Under the pieces are notes generated by a model that ran no database searches, was not told the DNA's origin, and saw only the letters and a list, made by a program, of their open reading frames with translations. Shown piece after piece: positions 1 to 19,155 of a DNA stretch of 64,000 nucleotides; the stretch's first letter is position 1; every line of letters begins with the position of its first letter. The DNA is from Cyanoderma ruficeps (lineage: Eukaryota > Chordata > Aves > Passeriformes > Timaliidae). A program made the position numbers and the translations under genes. Location of the stretch: the NCBI GenBank assembly GCA_008694505.1, contig VZDJ01000014.1:821187-885186 (forward strand), read 5' to 3'.

Positions 1-449
1 AGGCGACTCCCCCGCCGCCGCCTCGGCACCTTCTTAACCCCCCCGGGAGCCGGGACTGGCCGGGGGACAGGGAGAGGGGGGACAGAGGGTGACATCCCCG
101 CCGTGGGCACCCGCACAGCCCCGCACACACACACGGGCACCCACGCCCCCTCCCCACGCCCCTCTGTGCCCCCTCCCTACACTCCGGGTCCCACCAAGGG
201 CCCCAGCCCACTTTCCACACCAATTCCCCTGGGATGAGGCAGTGCCGAGCCCGGGCCACCCCAAACCCCAAGCCGTGTCCCCTGCCTGTCCCTTTTCCCG
301 GCAGTCTCGTCCCCACGAGGGGGTCACCCATGGCCCTCTGCCCCCACAGGCATTGCTGTCCCCTGGGCTGAGCACCCGCACCCTGAGGGGCTCTGGTGGC
401 ACGGGAACACCTGGCTTTGGGTTCCTTGGGGTTGGGGACGCCAATCATT

Positions 450-690
450 GGGTCCCGTGGCGTGGGGACACCAGGGCTGGGGACATCTGGCACGGGGACA
501 CCTGGGCTGGCGGCCATCGCGGCTGCTGGCTTTGGCTCACCTGCGATGGGGACACTTGGAGAGGGTGGCGACAGCGCCCATCGAGCCCCTTGAGGCGGGA
601 ACGAGTGGCAAGGGGACAGCGGCAAGGGGACACCTGGGATGGGGACACTAGGGGTGGGGACAACGGGGGTGGAGACACCTGGGGCGGGGG
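450..690. repeat. Degenerate minisatellite of GGGGACACCTGGG type
   Basis: The core GGGGACACCTGGG recurs with variable spacing (GGGGACACCAGGGC, GGGGACACTTGGAG, GGGGACACTAGGGG and so on) about ten times. A related degenerate block lies in the last intron of the first perilipin near 3910-3975. It is non-coding. Confidence 0.6.
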
Positions 691-764
691 CGGAACAGCG
701 ACCGAGGGGACACGTGAGAGGCGGCGGGGTGTCGGTGGCCGCCGCCCGGGCCGGGCTGTCCCCG

Positions 765-860
765 CCATTGTCCCGCCGTTGTCCCCCCCGTTGTCCCGCC
801 GTTGTCCCGCCATTGTCCCCCCCCGTTCTCCCCCCCGTTGTCCCGCCGTTGTCCCCGGAG
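765..860. repeat. Minisatellite of TTGTCCCGCCG units
   Basis: TTGTCCCGCCG, TTGTCCCCCCCG and close variants are repeated head to tail about eight times. The block ends just upstream of the CpG-rich promoter of the first perilipin. Confidence 0.7.
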
Positions 861-899
861 CGCCGCCACGAGCGCGCCCCAGCCCAAGCCCCGCCCTCC

Positions 900-1046
900 A
901 GGCCACGCCCGTCCCTTCTCATTGGCGGACACCCGGCCCCGCCCCTTCTCTGATTGGCTCCCACCGCCCCCGCGGGGCCGGGCTGGGCGGGGCCAGGGGT
1001 CGCGATCTGGCCCCGGGGGTCGCGACAGAACCCCACCCCCACTCCC
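900..1046 (+). promoter_or_regulatory. Probable CpG promoter and untranslated first exon of the PLIN5-like gene
   Basis: Two inverted CCAAT boxes (ATTGG at 921-925 and 953-957) and several GC boxes lie in a CpG-dense stretch. They are followed by a good splice donor, CCC|GTGAGT, after 1046. The first coding exon has a splice acceptor 11 bases before its ATG, so an untranslated first exon must exist upstream, and this is the best candidate. The transcription start cannot be placed precisely and no TATA box is seen. Confidence 0.4.
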
Positions 1047-1379
1047 GTGAGTACCGCGCCCGGGGCTGGGCGGGGGCGGGAGGGGCGGAAATGGGGCCAG
1101 GGGCGTCCCGGGGGGCCCCGAAGGGCTCCGGGGGGAGCTCCCGGTGGTCCCGGGGGGAGTCCGGAGGTCCCCGGGGGCGTCCGGCGGATCCGGGGGAGGT
1201 CGGGAGTCCCGAGGTCCCCGGAACACCCCAGGAACACCAGAGGGAGACCCCTAGAAACTCAAGGGAACAGACGCGGGGTCCCAAGGGGACCTGTCCCCCC
1301 CGGTGACCTGCCTGGAGCCCCCCAGAACTCGTTCCTCGGAGGGCACAGGGCCAGACCGGGGGTGCCACGGGAGACCCCG

Positions 1380-1500
1380 GAGGGCAGAGGGGCTGCCAGG
1401 GGTCAGGGGGGGCTGCCAGGGGTCAGGGGGGACTGCCGAGGGTCGGGGGGGGCTGCCGGGGGTCGGGGGGGGCTGCCGGAGGTCAGGGGGGCCGCCGCTG
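1380..1500. repeat. Minisatellite, about 20-bp GGGGGGCTGCCAGGGGTCAG units
   Basis: Five to six head-to-tail copies of a roughly 20-base unit vary between CAGGGGTCAG, CGAGGGTCGG and CGGGGGTCGG. It lies in the putative first intron of the PLIN5-like gene. Confidence 0.75.
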
Positions 1501-1948
1501 CTCGGTTCCCTGCGGGGTCCGGGGGCTGCCCCGGCCGAGGTGCCGGTGACGGGCGGCACGTCCCCAGCGCGGGATTGCGACAGACAAGTCCCGTCTGGCT
1601 TCTGCTGAATCACCCGAAAACCCCTGCCTGGCCCCAAAAGAGGGTGTGGGGATCCCGGAGGGGGTAGGGGGATCCAAAAGGGGTTGAGGGGACTCAGGCT
1701 CCCCGTTTCCTGGCAGGGGAGAAGGCCGACCCCCTCCCCAAACCCCTTCCAGACCCCTCACAACACCCCGGTGAGCCCCTCAGGACCCGCCAGCCGCTCC
1801 CACTCGGGCCATGGGCTGGTGGCTCTCAGCCCTCAGGGAGCAGGGGCTGGGGGGTGCTGAGGGTCTCATCCCCCGGGGGGGTCCCCACCAGTGTCACCCA
1901 CCCGTGGCTCCCCAAAATCTCCCTCTTCCCGCCGCAGCCGCCGCTGCC

Positions 1949-4483
1949 ATGTCGGCCGAAAACGCCGCGGTGCCGGCAGAGGCCGGGCCGGAGACCGAGG
2001 TAGGGGATGCACGGAGGATTTTGGGGGGGGGTGGGTCTGCGGGTACTTTTGGGGACCCCATCTTATTGTCCCCCGCCCTCAGAGCGTGGTGAGCCGCGTG
2101 GCCAACCTGGCGCTGGTGAGCTGTGCCTGCGGGGCCGTGGCCTCGGCGTACGGGCGCACCAAGGAGAGCCACCCCTGCCTGAGCTCCGTCTGCAGCGCCG
2201 CCGAGAAGGGGCTGAGGACGCTGAGGGCGGCGGCAGCGAGCGGGGCCCGGCCCCTCGTCACCCGCCTGGAGCCCCAGAGTGAGTGCAGGGGGGAGAACAG
2301 CACCCCGCGGGGATGGGGGAACCCCAAAGCTGGCTCTCGCCGAGCTCTCCTGAGGCAGCAGGAGAGGAATGGTTTGGTTTCACGTCTCCAGTTTGTGTCA
2401 CCAATGAATAAAGGGCTGGAGAGCTGCAGGGTTGGAGGGGAAACACTTTACAAGTTTTGGGGTAACCCAAAAAGCAAAGCTGCCCCTAAGCAGAGCTCCT
2501 GCAAGGCACAGGGTGTTAAACCCACCTCTTTTCACATCTCCAGTTTCCACCGCCAACAGATTGGCCTGCAAAGGGCTGGACAAGCTGGAGGAGAAGCTGC
2601 CCATCCTACAGCAGCCACCCGAGAGGGTAAATTCACCCAGGGCACACGGGCAGGGCTCCGGCACCGAGTGAGGAGTGGGGACAAGCTGTCCCTGCACTGT
2701 CCCTGCGCTGTCCCCTCCCAGGTGGTGGCCAGGACCAGGGAGCTGGTGTCATGCACGGTGGCGAGGACACGCTCGGCGCTGGGGGCCGTGGTGGGCACCC
2801 GTGTGGGGCAGATGCTGGCCACGGGCATGGGCACCGTGCTGGGCAAATCAGAGGACAAGGACAAGGACCTCCCCGGGACAGACAAGGAGCTGGGTGAGTG
2901 CCCCCCACGTCCCAGACCTCGGGGTGCCAAGCCCTGCTGGGACCCTGTTGCTCAGTGCTGCCTTGGCAATGCCCACACACGGTGGCCCCACAGTGGTGCC
3001 ACAGCGCTGAGGCCACCATGACCCCACGCAGGGGACAGTCCCCGTCTGAGGGACGCGGGGTGACACTGGGTGAACTCTCACCTGGAAACCCAACAGCAAA
3101 TATAGTCCCTGTGTGCCCGCCCGGGTATTTATAGCTTGGCACTGGGTGACATTAGGCAGAGCTGGCCCCATGTCACAGCCGGGGTGACCGCAGAGGCCAC
3201 CTGGCTTGGGGTGGCATCTCCACACGAGCTGGTGGCCAAGCATCCTGTGGCTGCTGACACTGGGCTCCAGTGCCCTGCACAGCCACGCTGCCCTCACCCC
3301 TGGTCCCACAGGGGCAGGGACGGAGGTGACCACAGGCACGGAGGTGACCACAGGCACGGAGGTGACCAGGAGCACAGAGGTGACCAGGGGCACAGGGGTG
3401 ACCGCAGGCACGGAGGTGGCCACAGGCACAGAGGTGACCAGGGACACAGAGGTGCCCAGGGACACAGAGGTGGCCAGGGACACGCAGGTGGCCGTGCAGG
3501 AGCAGCAGAGGCGGCGGCAGAGCTACTTTGTCCGCGTGGGCTCCCTGTCGGCCACGCTGCCTCACCGGGGCCTGCGGCGCTCGCTGGGGGACCTGCAGCG
3601 GGCACGGCTCCGCGCCCAGCGCCTCCTGGCCCAGCTCCACCACGTCATCCGGCTGGTAAGGATGGGGCAGGGACCGTGCCAGCCCCGTGCCGGCCCCAGG
3701 CACCCCCAGGTGTGCTCCCACCTGGCTGAACCTCCCCGCAGATCGAGGAGGGGCAGCGGGGCACGGACGGGCCCCGGCACAGCGCCCGGGAGCACCTGCA
3801 CGGCCTGTGGCTGGAGTGGAGCCAGCAGGACGCGGTGCCCATGGAGGACAACGAGGTATGGGGTGGGGGGACCTGGGGGACAGATGGCTCCGTCTGGAGA
3901 GGGCGGGGACAGCGGCCATGAGGTGGGGACACATGACAAGGGGACACCTGGGGTGGGGACACCTGGAGCAGGGGTGGAACAGCAGCCACGGAGTGCAGGT
4001 CTGGGTCCATCCAGGGGGTCCATCCCCCCCAGCCCCCGCTGCCCGTTGCCCACCCCTCAGGTGGAGGCTCAGACGCTGGCCATGCTCCAGGGGCTCCTGC
4101 ACCAGCTCCACGCCGCCTGCTCCCACCTGGCCGCCGGCGCCCGGGCGTTCCCCAGCAGAGTGCAGGAGACGGCGGGACACGTCCGGCACGGCGTGGAGGG
4201 CGTCCAGGCCTCCCTGGCCAGCGCCCGCTCCTTCCAGGACCTGCCGGGCGCGGTGCTGGCGCGGAGCCGGGACGCGGTGACCCGGGCACAGCTGAGCCTG
4301 GAGGGGCTGCTGGAGCACGTGGGGCAGCACACGCCCCTGCCCTGGCTCCTGGGACCTTTCGCCCCCGCGCTGGTGGAGTATCCCGAGGATGTCCCGGTGG
4401 ACATGTCCAAGTGGGAGGGCTGTGTCACCGTGGGGGGGACGCATCGGGTTCCAGCTGCCCCCCGGGTCTGCAGCCAGCGCTGA
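1949..4483 (+). CDS. PLIN5: Perilipin in the PLIN5 position (lipid-droplet coat protein)
   Basis: Perilipins coat cytosolic lipid droplets and control lipase access. Coding exons: 1949-1999, 2083-2278, 2544-2626, 2722-2893, 3312-3655, 3742-3855 and 4061-4483, all GT-AG and phase-consistent, giving about 460 residues. Residues 18-110 form the PAT domain, including [20 protein letters not shown] short linker lacks the usual 11-mer array. Residues 168-226 are a (G/D)TEVT(R) hexapeptide repeat. The C-terminal half is the four-helix bundle with [10 protein letters not shown] and [14 protein letters not shown]. The latter motif and the gene order favour PLIN5, whereas the N-terminal half resembles the PLIN3-like neighbour. 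The tail after the bundle is much shorter than I recall for mammalian PLIN5, and the mitochondria-tethering end is not visible. No AATAAA was found downstream. It could instead be annotated as a second PLIN3-like gene. Confidence 0.7.
3317..3486 (+). repeat. In-frame 18-bp coding minisatellite in PLIN5-like exon 6
   Basis: About nine to ten copies of GAGGTGACCACAGGCACG-like units open the exon and encode six-residue TEVT(T/R)(G/D/S) repeats. The unit length is a multiple of three, so copy-number change keeps the frame. Several units also contain ACAG|AG, which could act as a phase-compatible splice acceptor. Confidence 0.85.
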
Positions 4484-4974
4484 GTCACTGGTGCCGCTGA
4501 GCTGCGGGGGGGGCGCCCACCCAGAGCCACGAGCCCCAATCCCGCCGGGAGTGAGGGGGTGATGGACCTGGTGACCTGGCGTGGGACCCCGGTGTCGCAG
4601 CCGGGGACTCCTGTGGGGCTGGTGGCACTTGGAGGACAAGTGTGAGTCTGTCTGGGATCCAGGGCTGCCCTAAGCCCCAGGAGCGCTGGGATTTCGTGTC
4701 TTAACAGCTTCAAACCAGTTTAAAGAGGAAGAAAACAAGTTTTTTGGCCTTAAAAAATGACTCAGAGCTTGCAGTGCTGTGGCAGAGCCGCCGTGCCGGG
4801 CTCACCGGGGGGCTCTGCACGGGCGGCAGAGCCGGGGGCGCCCCCGAGGGAGGGGGGGGGGTCAAAAAGGGGGTGCTGGGGTGGGACAGTGGCACGGGAT
4901 TCCGCGGGGTGCTGGGAGGAAAGGTGCCACAAGGTGCCAGGACAACCGGACTGTGACCCGCAGCCGTGTGGCAC

Positions 4975-4987
4975 TGAACTTTGCCCC
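4975..4987 (-). promoter_or_regulatory. Candidate DR1 (PPAR/RXR or HNF4) element
   Basis: The reverse strand reads GGGGCAAAGTTCA: two half-sites, GGGGCA and AGTTCA, separated by one A, which is a good direct repeat 1. It lies about 490 bases after the PLIN5-like stop codon and 690 bases before the TATA box of the PLIN3-like gene. Several mammalian perilipins are PPAR targets. Function here is inferred from sequence only. Confidence 0.4.
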
Positions 4988-5329
4988 AGTTGTCACCGTC
5001 GAGGGGCTGGGCCTGCCCCGGGATATCCCTGATGTCACAAACAGCGTAGTCACAGCAGCCGGTGCGGCGACACTGGACTGTCCCGGGACTGTCCATCCTC
5101 CTGCCGCCGGAACCCACTGGGACCCCTTTGACCAACTCCATCCACCGGGCCAGGTGTGGGGGAGCACCGGGACCCCCGTGCTTGGGGAGGGGGCGGTCGG
5201 GGGGGTCAGGGCAGGGTCTGTCCCCGGGGGATCGGTGCCAGGGGAGCTCGGGGGGGCGGGGGAGGTCTCTAGTTCCGGGCTCGGGATGCAGCCGGATCCC
5301 GGGGAATCAGGTCGGTGTAGAGCGGTCCC

Positions 5330-5530
5330 GGGAGTGTCCGGTCCCCAGGGGGTGTCGGTTCAGCCCAGTCCCGGGGGATTCGGTACCGGGGAGGGGGGTC
5401 GGTGCAGCACCGGCCGAGGAATGGGGTCCCGGGGGCTCAGTGCAGCCCAGTCCCGGGGGATCCGGTACCGGGGAGGGGGGTCGATGCAGCACCGGCCGAG
5501 GAATGGGGTCCCGGCGGATCCGGTGCTGGG
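5330..5530. repeat. GC-rich tandem repeat, period about 83 bp
   Basis: A segment containing CGGTACCGGGGAGGGGGGTC, then TGCAGCACCGGCCGAGGAAT, then a CCCGGGGG run occurs twice in tandem (around 5379 and 5462), with partial flanking copies. It lies directly upstream of the PLIN3-like promoter. Confidence 0.7.
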
Positions 5531-5652
5531 CGGGGGATTCGGTGCAGGCGCTGCCCGGGGGTTCGCTGCCCTCCCGGCCCCGCTCCCCGCGGTCGCTGCT
5601 CCCGGTCCGCCCCGGGCCGGCCCCGCTGGGCGGCTCCGGTCACATGCGCTCG

Positions 5653-5743
5653 GGGCGGGCTCCGGGCTATAAAGGGCGGCGGGGAGGAGCGGGACGAGCC
5701 CGAGCCGAACCGAGTGGAGCAGGACCGAGCCCATTCGCCAGCG
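5653..5743 (+). promoter_or_regulatory. TATA promoter and untranslated exon 1 of the PLIN3-like gene
   Basis: A GC box (GGGCGGG, about 5653) is followed by TATAAA at 5668-5673, predicting transcription start near 5698. The short untranslated exon ends at 5743 with donor GCG|GTGAGC. The next exon begins at 6126, seven bases before the ATG at 6133. This is the only clear TATA-type promoter in the window. Confidence 0.65.
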
Positions 5744-5756
5744 GTGAGCACGATCC

Positions 5757-5965
5757 GGGGCCGGTCCTCGATCCTGGTTCTGATCTCGATTGCGATCCCG
5801 GTTCCGGTTCCGATCCCGGTTCCGACCGCAATCTCTGAACCGATCGCGGTCCCGGTCCTGTTCTCGATCGCAATCCTGGTCCCGATCCCGGTCCCAGTCC
5901 TGGTTCCGGTCGCAATCCTGGTCCCGATCGCGATCCCGGTCCCAATCCCGCCTGTGATCCCTATC
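5757..5965. repeat. Short-period GATCCCGGTCCC repeat in PLIN3-like intron 1
   Basis: Degenerate 12-base and 6-base units (GATCCCGGTCCC, GGTTCC, CGATCGCG variants) run for about 200 bases immediately after the untranslated exon. Open frames through it are artefacts of its simple sequence. Confidence 0.75.
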
Positions 5966-6132
5966 GTGATCCCCGTCCCAGGGACCCCTCCCTGTCCCGG
6001 GTTTTTCCAGCTGCGTGGGAGCTGCCCCGTTCCAGGGAGGCCTCACTCGGGGTCCTCCCTTCGGGGGCAGGAGGGGGGCGTTGGGGGGGCCTGACCCCAC
6101 TCACGGTCCCATCCTGTGTCCCCAGTCCCACC

Positions 6133-8390
6133 ATGGCCACCAGCGAGCCCACACCGGCGCAGCCCAAGGCAGACGAGCAGCAGGTCAGTGCGGGCAAGGG
6201 GGAGGAATTTGGGGTCGATCCACGGGGTCCCTGCTTGGAGACAGGGATCGGGGTTATCCCACCCTCCGATGGGCTTGGAGAGCCGTGGGAGCCCCCCAAA
6301 ACCATCCCCGGGGTGTTGGTAACACGCAGCACACCCCCAATTCCCTGTGGGGTTTGGGGGGTCCCTCGCCCCCACCCTCACCCTGAGCCCTTCTGGCCCC
6401 CAGAGCATCGGGACACGCGTGGCCAACCTGCCCCTGGTGAGCTCTGCCTACGACATGGTGGCCTCTGCCTACAGCTGCACCAAGGAGAGCCACCCCTGCG
6501 TGCGCTCCGTCTGCGACGCCGCCGAGAAGGGAGTGAAGACTCTGACGGCGGCGGCCGTGAGCGGGGCCCAGCCCCTCCTCACCCGCCTGGAGCCCCAGAG
6601 TGAGTGTGGGGCGGGGAACAGCACCCCACGGGGATGGGGGAACCCCAAAGCCGGCTCTCGCCGAGCTCTCCTGAGGCAGCGGGAAAGGGAGGACTTGGTT
6701 TTGTGTCTTTGGTTTGTGTAGCCGAGGACTAAAAGGCTGGAGAAGCTGTAAGAAAAGATGTAGGGGCAGCACCCCCTGAATTTTGGGGTGATGGGAGATC
6801 TGGCCCTCGCAGAGCTCCTGCAAGGCACAGGGTGTTAAACCCGCCTCTTTTCACATCTCCAGTTTCCACCGCCAATGAATTGGCCTGCAAAGGGCTGGAC
6901 AAGCTGGAGGAGAAGCTGCCCATCCTGCAGCAGCCCCCCCAGAAGGTACCGGGGTGGGGTGGAGCGGGGTGGGACGGGCAGCACACTCGGGGACCCCCCA
7001 GCACTAAACAGAGGTTTGTCTGTCTGTCCAGATCATCTCGGACACCAAACTGCTGGTGACCTCCACGGTGACGGGGGCCAAGGACGTGCTGACCAGCACC
7101 ATGGTTGGGGCTAAGGATGCAGTGTCCGGCACCATGGTTGGGGCTAAGGATGCAGTGTCCAGCACCGTGGCCGGGGCCAGGGATGCAGTGTCCAGCACCG
7201 TGGTTGGGGCCAGGGATGCAGTGTCCAGTACCGTGGCCGGGGCCAGAGATGCAGTGGCCGGGGCCAAGGACGCGGTGACCAGCCGAGTGACCGGTGTGAT
7301 GGACATGACCAAAGGGGCCGTGCAGGGCGGCGTGGAGCTGACCAGGTCTGCGGTCAGCAGCGGCGTCAGCACCGTGGGCCAGATGGTGGCCAGCGGGGTG
7401 GGCTCCGTGCTGGGCAAGTCGGAGGAGCTGGTGGACCATTACCTGCCCATGACGGATGAGGAACTGGGTGAGCAGCTGATCCCAACCCTCCAGAGAGGGT
7501 GGGCAGAGCAGAGGAGGCTCCGTGGGGTGGTGAGGGTGGTGCTGGCAGCCCCTGAGCAGCTCCTGTCCCACAGCCAAGCTGGCCACGGCCGTGGAGGGCT
7601 TCGAGCCGGAGCAGCAGAGGCAGCAGCAGAGCTACTTCGTGCGCCTGGGCTCCCTCTCCACCAAGCTGAGGCACCGAGCGCTCCAGCACTCCCTGGGCAA
7701 ACTGCAGAGCGCCCGCCAGAGCAGCCAGGACCTGCTGGCCCAGCTCCAGCGCACCCTCGACCTGGTAGGACCCAGCCCCGTGCCCCCTGTGCCACCCTGG
7801 GGTGTTTCCCAGTGGCTCCCCCCACCCAGCCGGGCTGTCCCCCTCTCCCAGGTGGAGACCCTGAGGCAGGGCGTGGACCAGAAGCTGCAGGGAGGGCAGG
7901 AGAAGCTGCAGCAGCTGTGGCTGGAGTGGAACAAGAAGCAGCCGGGTGGTGGCAAGGACCAGCTGCCACCGGAGGTAGGAGCAGGGCAGGGGGGGTGTCC
8001 CCCAGGGTGACCCGGGGTGTCCCCCAGCCCTCACCCCGCCGTGTCCCCCCACAGGCGGTGGAGTCGGGCACGCTGACCATGCTGCAGGGCTTGAGCCAGC
8101 AGCTGCAGAGCTCCTGCCAGCCCTTGGTGTCCAGCCTGCAGGGCCTCCCCGCCAGCGTGCAGGACACGGCGGGGCAGGTCCGGCGCAACGTGGAGGAGCT
8201 GCGGGCGGCGCTGGCCTCCGCCAGCTCCCTGCAGGACGTGACGGGGCCCGTGCTGGCCCGGGCCCGCAGCCACGCCGCCACAGCCCGGCAGCTGATGGAC
8301 GAGCTGGTGGAGCATGTGGCCCACAACACCCCCCTGACGTGGCTGGTGGGACCCTTCGCCCCCTCGGGCAAGGAGCTGGAGATGGAGTAG
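6133..8390 (+). CDS. PLIN3: Perilipin-3-like lipid-droplet protein
   Basis: This is an exchangeable perilipin that moves between cytosol and nascent lipid droplets. Coding exons: 6133-6183, 6404-6599, 6863-6945, 7032-7467, 7574-7764, 7852-7974 and 8055-8390 (471 residues). The PAT domain is at residues 18-110. Amphipathic 11-mer repeats (GAKDAVSS type) follow at about 122-200 and form the droplet-binding helix. The four-helix bundle is at about 255-455, with [28 protein letters not shown] and [12 protein letters not shown], all strongly PLIN3-like. Its position next to HDGFL2 is that of mammalian PLIN4, which is also 11-mer rich, so orthology to PLIN3 or PLIN4 is open. It shares exon structure and phases with the upstream perilipin, so the pair arose by tandem duplication. 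The ATG was chosen because it starts the exon and gives a 17-residue leader equal in length to that of its neighbour. Confidence 0.85.
7065..7283 (+). repeat. 33-bp coding repeats (11-mer helices) in PLIN3-like exon 5
   Basis: Consecutive 33-base units encode [44 protein letters not shown] and [12 protein letters not shown] shortened pair, TVAGARDAV plus AGAKDAVTS, is four residues short of two full units. The units are very similar at nucleotide level, indicating recent expansion. Confidence 0.9.
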
Positions 8391-8645
8391 CAATTCTGGG
8401 CTGCTTCTCCCCCGCAAAAAACCCCTCGTTAGGAGCCTTTGCTAAACACCCCCAGCCCCCCTCACCCCTAACCTTGTGCCTGTCTCTGTGGGGACCCCCC
8501 TGCCTGCCCCAGCTCTGTCCCTTGTCCCCTCGCTGGGGACCTGCAGTTACGTGCCTTGGCTGCCCCAAGTGCCTGTTGGGGGTCCCCCCGTGTCCTCAGT
8601 GCCTTCAAACCCGCGGCCTCGTAGGGTCGAAACAGCACAAGAAAC

Positions 8646-8651
8646 AATAAA
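8646..8651 (+). terminator. Polyadenylation signal of the PLIN3-like gene
   Basis: AATAAA lies 256 bases after the stop codon, followed by a T-rich stretch, so the mRNA probably ends near 8665. Confidence 0.75.
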
Positions 8652-8915
8652 CTCCCGTTAGTTTTGCACTGGATCGAGGCTTCTTTGGGGGCGTGGGGGG
8701 GAGGAATTGGGCTCTGGAGGAACAACCCCCTCCCCAAGACCTGGGGACCCTCATGTCCTGAGCCCCCGTTCCCCAGACAGCCCCCCCGGCCCGTCCCTGC
8801 CACCCTGGGAGCAGCGGTGGGAGGAGAGGAGCTGGCAGTGGGATCAGGACTGGGGTCCTGGAGGGGCCTCTCACTCCCCAGCAATTGGGCAACAGGCACT
8901 GGGGATGTTTTGGGC

Positions 8916-9085
8916 TTTATTTGGGTCTTGTTTACGGAGCGAGTGTGAAATCAGTGGTGGAAAAAGCAAAAGTGAAGCGTCCCCAGGGCAGTTGTTGCAG
9001 CCTGCCAGGGGAGGTCGGGGCAGCCTCCCCCGGGGTCGGGGCACAAAGAGGAGGCGGCGCCGGGTGGAGCCGGGAATTCTTTATT
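8916..9085 (-). terminator. Candidate HDGFL2 polyadenylation signals
   Basis: TTTATT on the plus strand, which is AATAAA on the minus strand, occurs at 9080-9085 and 8916-8921. Both are downstream of the HDGFL2 stop codon at 9780-9782, giving a 3' UTR of about 0.7-0.9 kb. The 3' end falls within a few hundred bases of the end of the convergent PLIN3-like gene. Confidence 0.55.
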
Positions 9086-9548
9086 GGACACGGACAAAAG
9101 CTCCGGAGCCTTGCAAAAGAGACAAGAGACCAACACTGAGCCGTGCCCAGCGTGGGCAGGATGGTGCCAAGGTCGGTTCCTCCCTGGCACGGTTAGGAGA
9201 GAACACACCCTCTTCACCCTGTTTTTACCCCCAAGGAGTTGGTGCCCAGCCCTGCTGCCGCCCCTGGGGCAGAGGGATCCGGCTCCAGCAGCTGCCTCTG
9301 GACGGAGAGAGGATCGTGATGGTGGGGAAAGGGGCTTGGAGCAGCCCCTGAGTGCCTGATCCTGGTCAGAGGGAATTTGGGGACCCGTGGGGTGTTTCCT
9401 GACCCTGGGCAAGGGGTTAAGGTCCTCCCCCTCGTCCCAGCCAGAGATGCCTCAAGAAAGAGACACTGGGGTTCCTTCTGTTTTTCATTAGAAAACCCTT
9501 TATATTTCATTTCATGTCGGTTGAAATCACAAGAAATTAGGTAGGAGG

Positions 9549-9595
9549 GGAAAAAAAAAAACAACAANAAAAAACAACAAAACAAAATTAAAAAC
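9549..9595. other. Single-N assembly joint in HDGFL2 3' UTR
   Basis: An N at 9568 is flanked on both sides by the same A-rich ACAACAA text. This is what unmerged overlapping contig ends would look like. It lies outside the coding region. Confidence 0.6.
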
Positions 9596-9779
9596 AGGGT
9601 GTGGGAGGGGACAAATACAGACACCAGCACAGCCCCCCGCGGGCAGTGCCTCCGCAGGGACGGGACACGGGACAAGACCAAGGACATTGGCTACGGTGGG
9701 ACTTAGTGAGTGACTTGAGGCAGAGGCTGCTCTCCCTTCCCAGCCTCTCCTCCTCCTCCTCCAGGTGGGAGCTGCTTCC

Positions 9780-19155
<9,376 letters not shown>

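Larger units (their letters stand above)
1..899. other. GC-rich 5' flank without a recognisable gene
   Basis: This stretch is GC-rich and simple in composition. Several frames stay open for long distances only because stop codons are rare in such DNA. The open frames are glycine, proline and arginine rich with no domain I recognise. Two blocks of degenerate tandem repeats occupy its second half. By synteny with human 19p13.3 the neighbour beyond the left edge might be LRG1 or SEMA6B, but no exon of either is visible. Confidence 0.6.
4484..5652. other. Intergenic region between the two perilipin genes
   Basis: No coding exon is seen. The first part would hold the 3' UTR of the PLIN5-like gene, but no canonical AATAAA is present. 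The region also contains a DR1-like nuclear receptor motif (4975-4987) and a long-period GC-rich repeat (5330-5530), and leads into the TATA promoter of the next gene. Confidence 0.6.

Noticed and set aside
89..1306. 405-codon open frame at the left end
   Set aside because: The product is low-complexity Pro/Gly/Arg sequence spanning two repeats, a CpG promoter and a splice donor. No domain is recognised and other frames are equally open.
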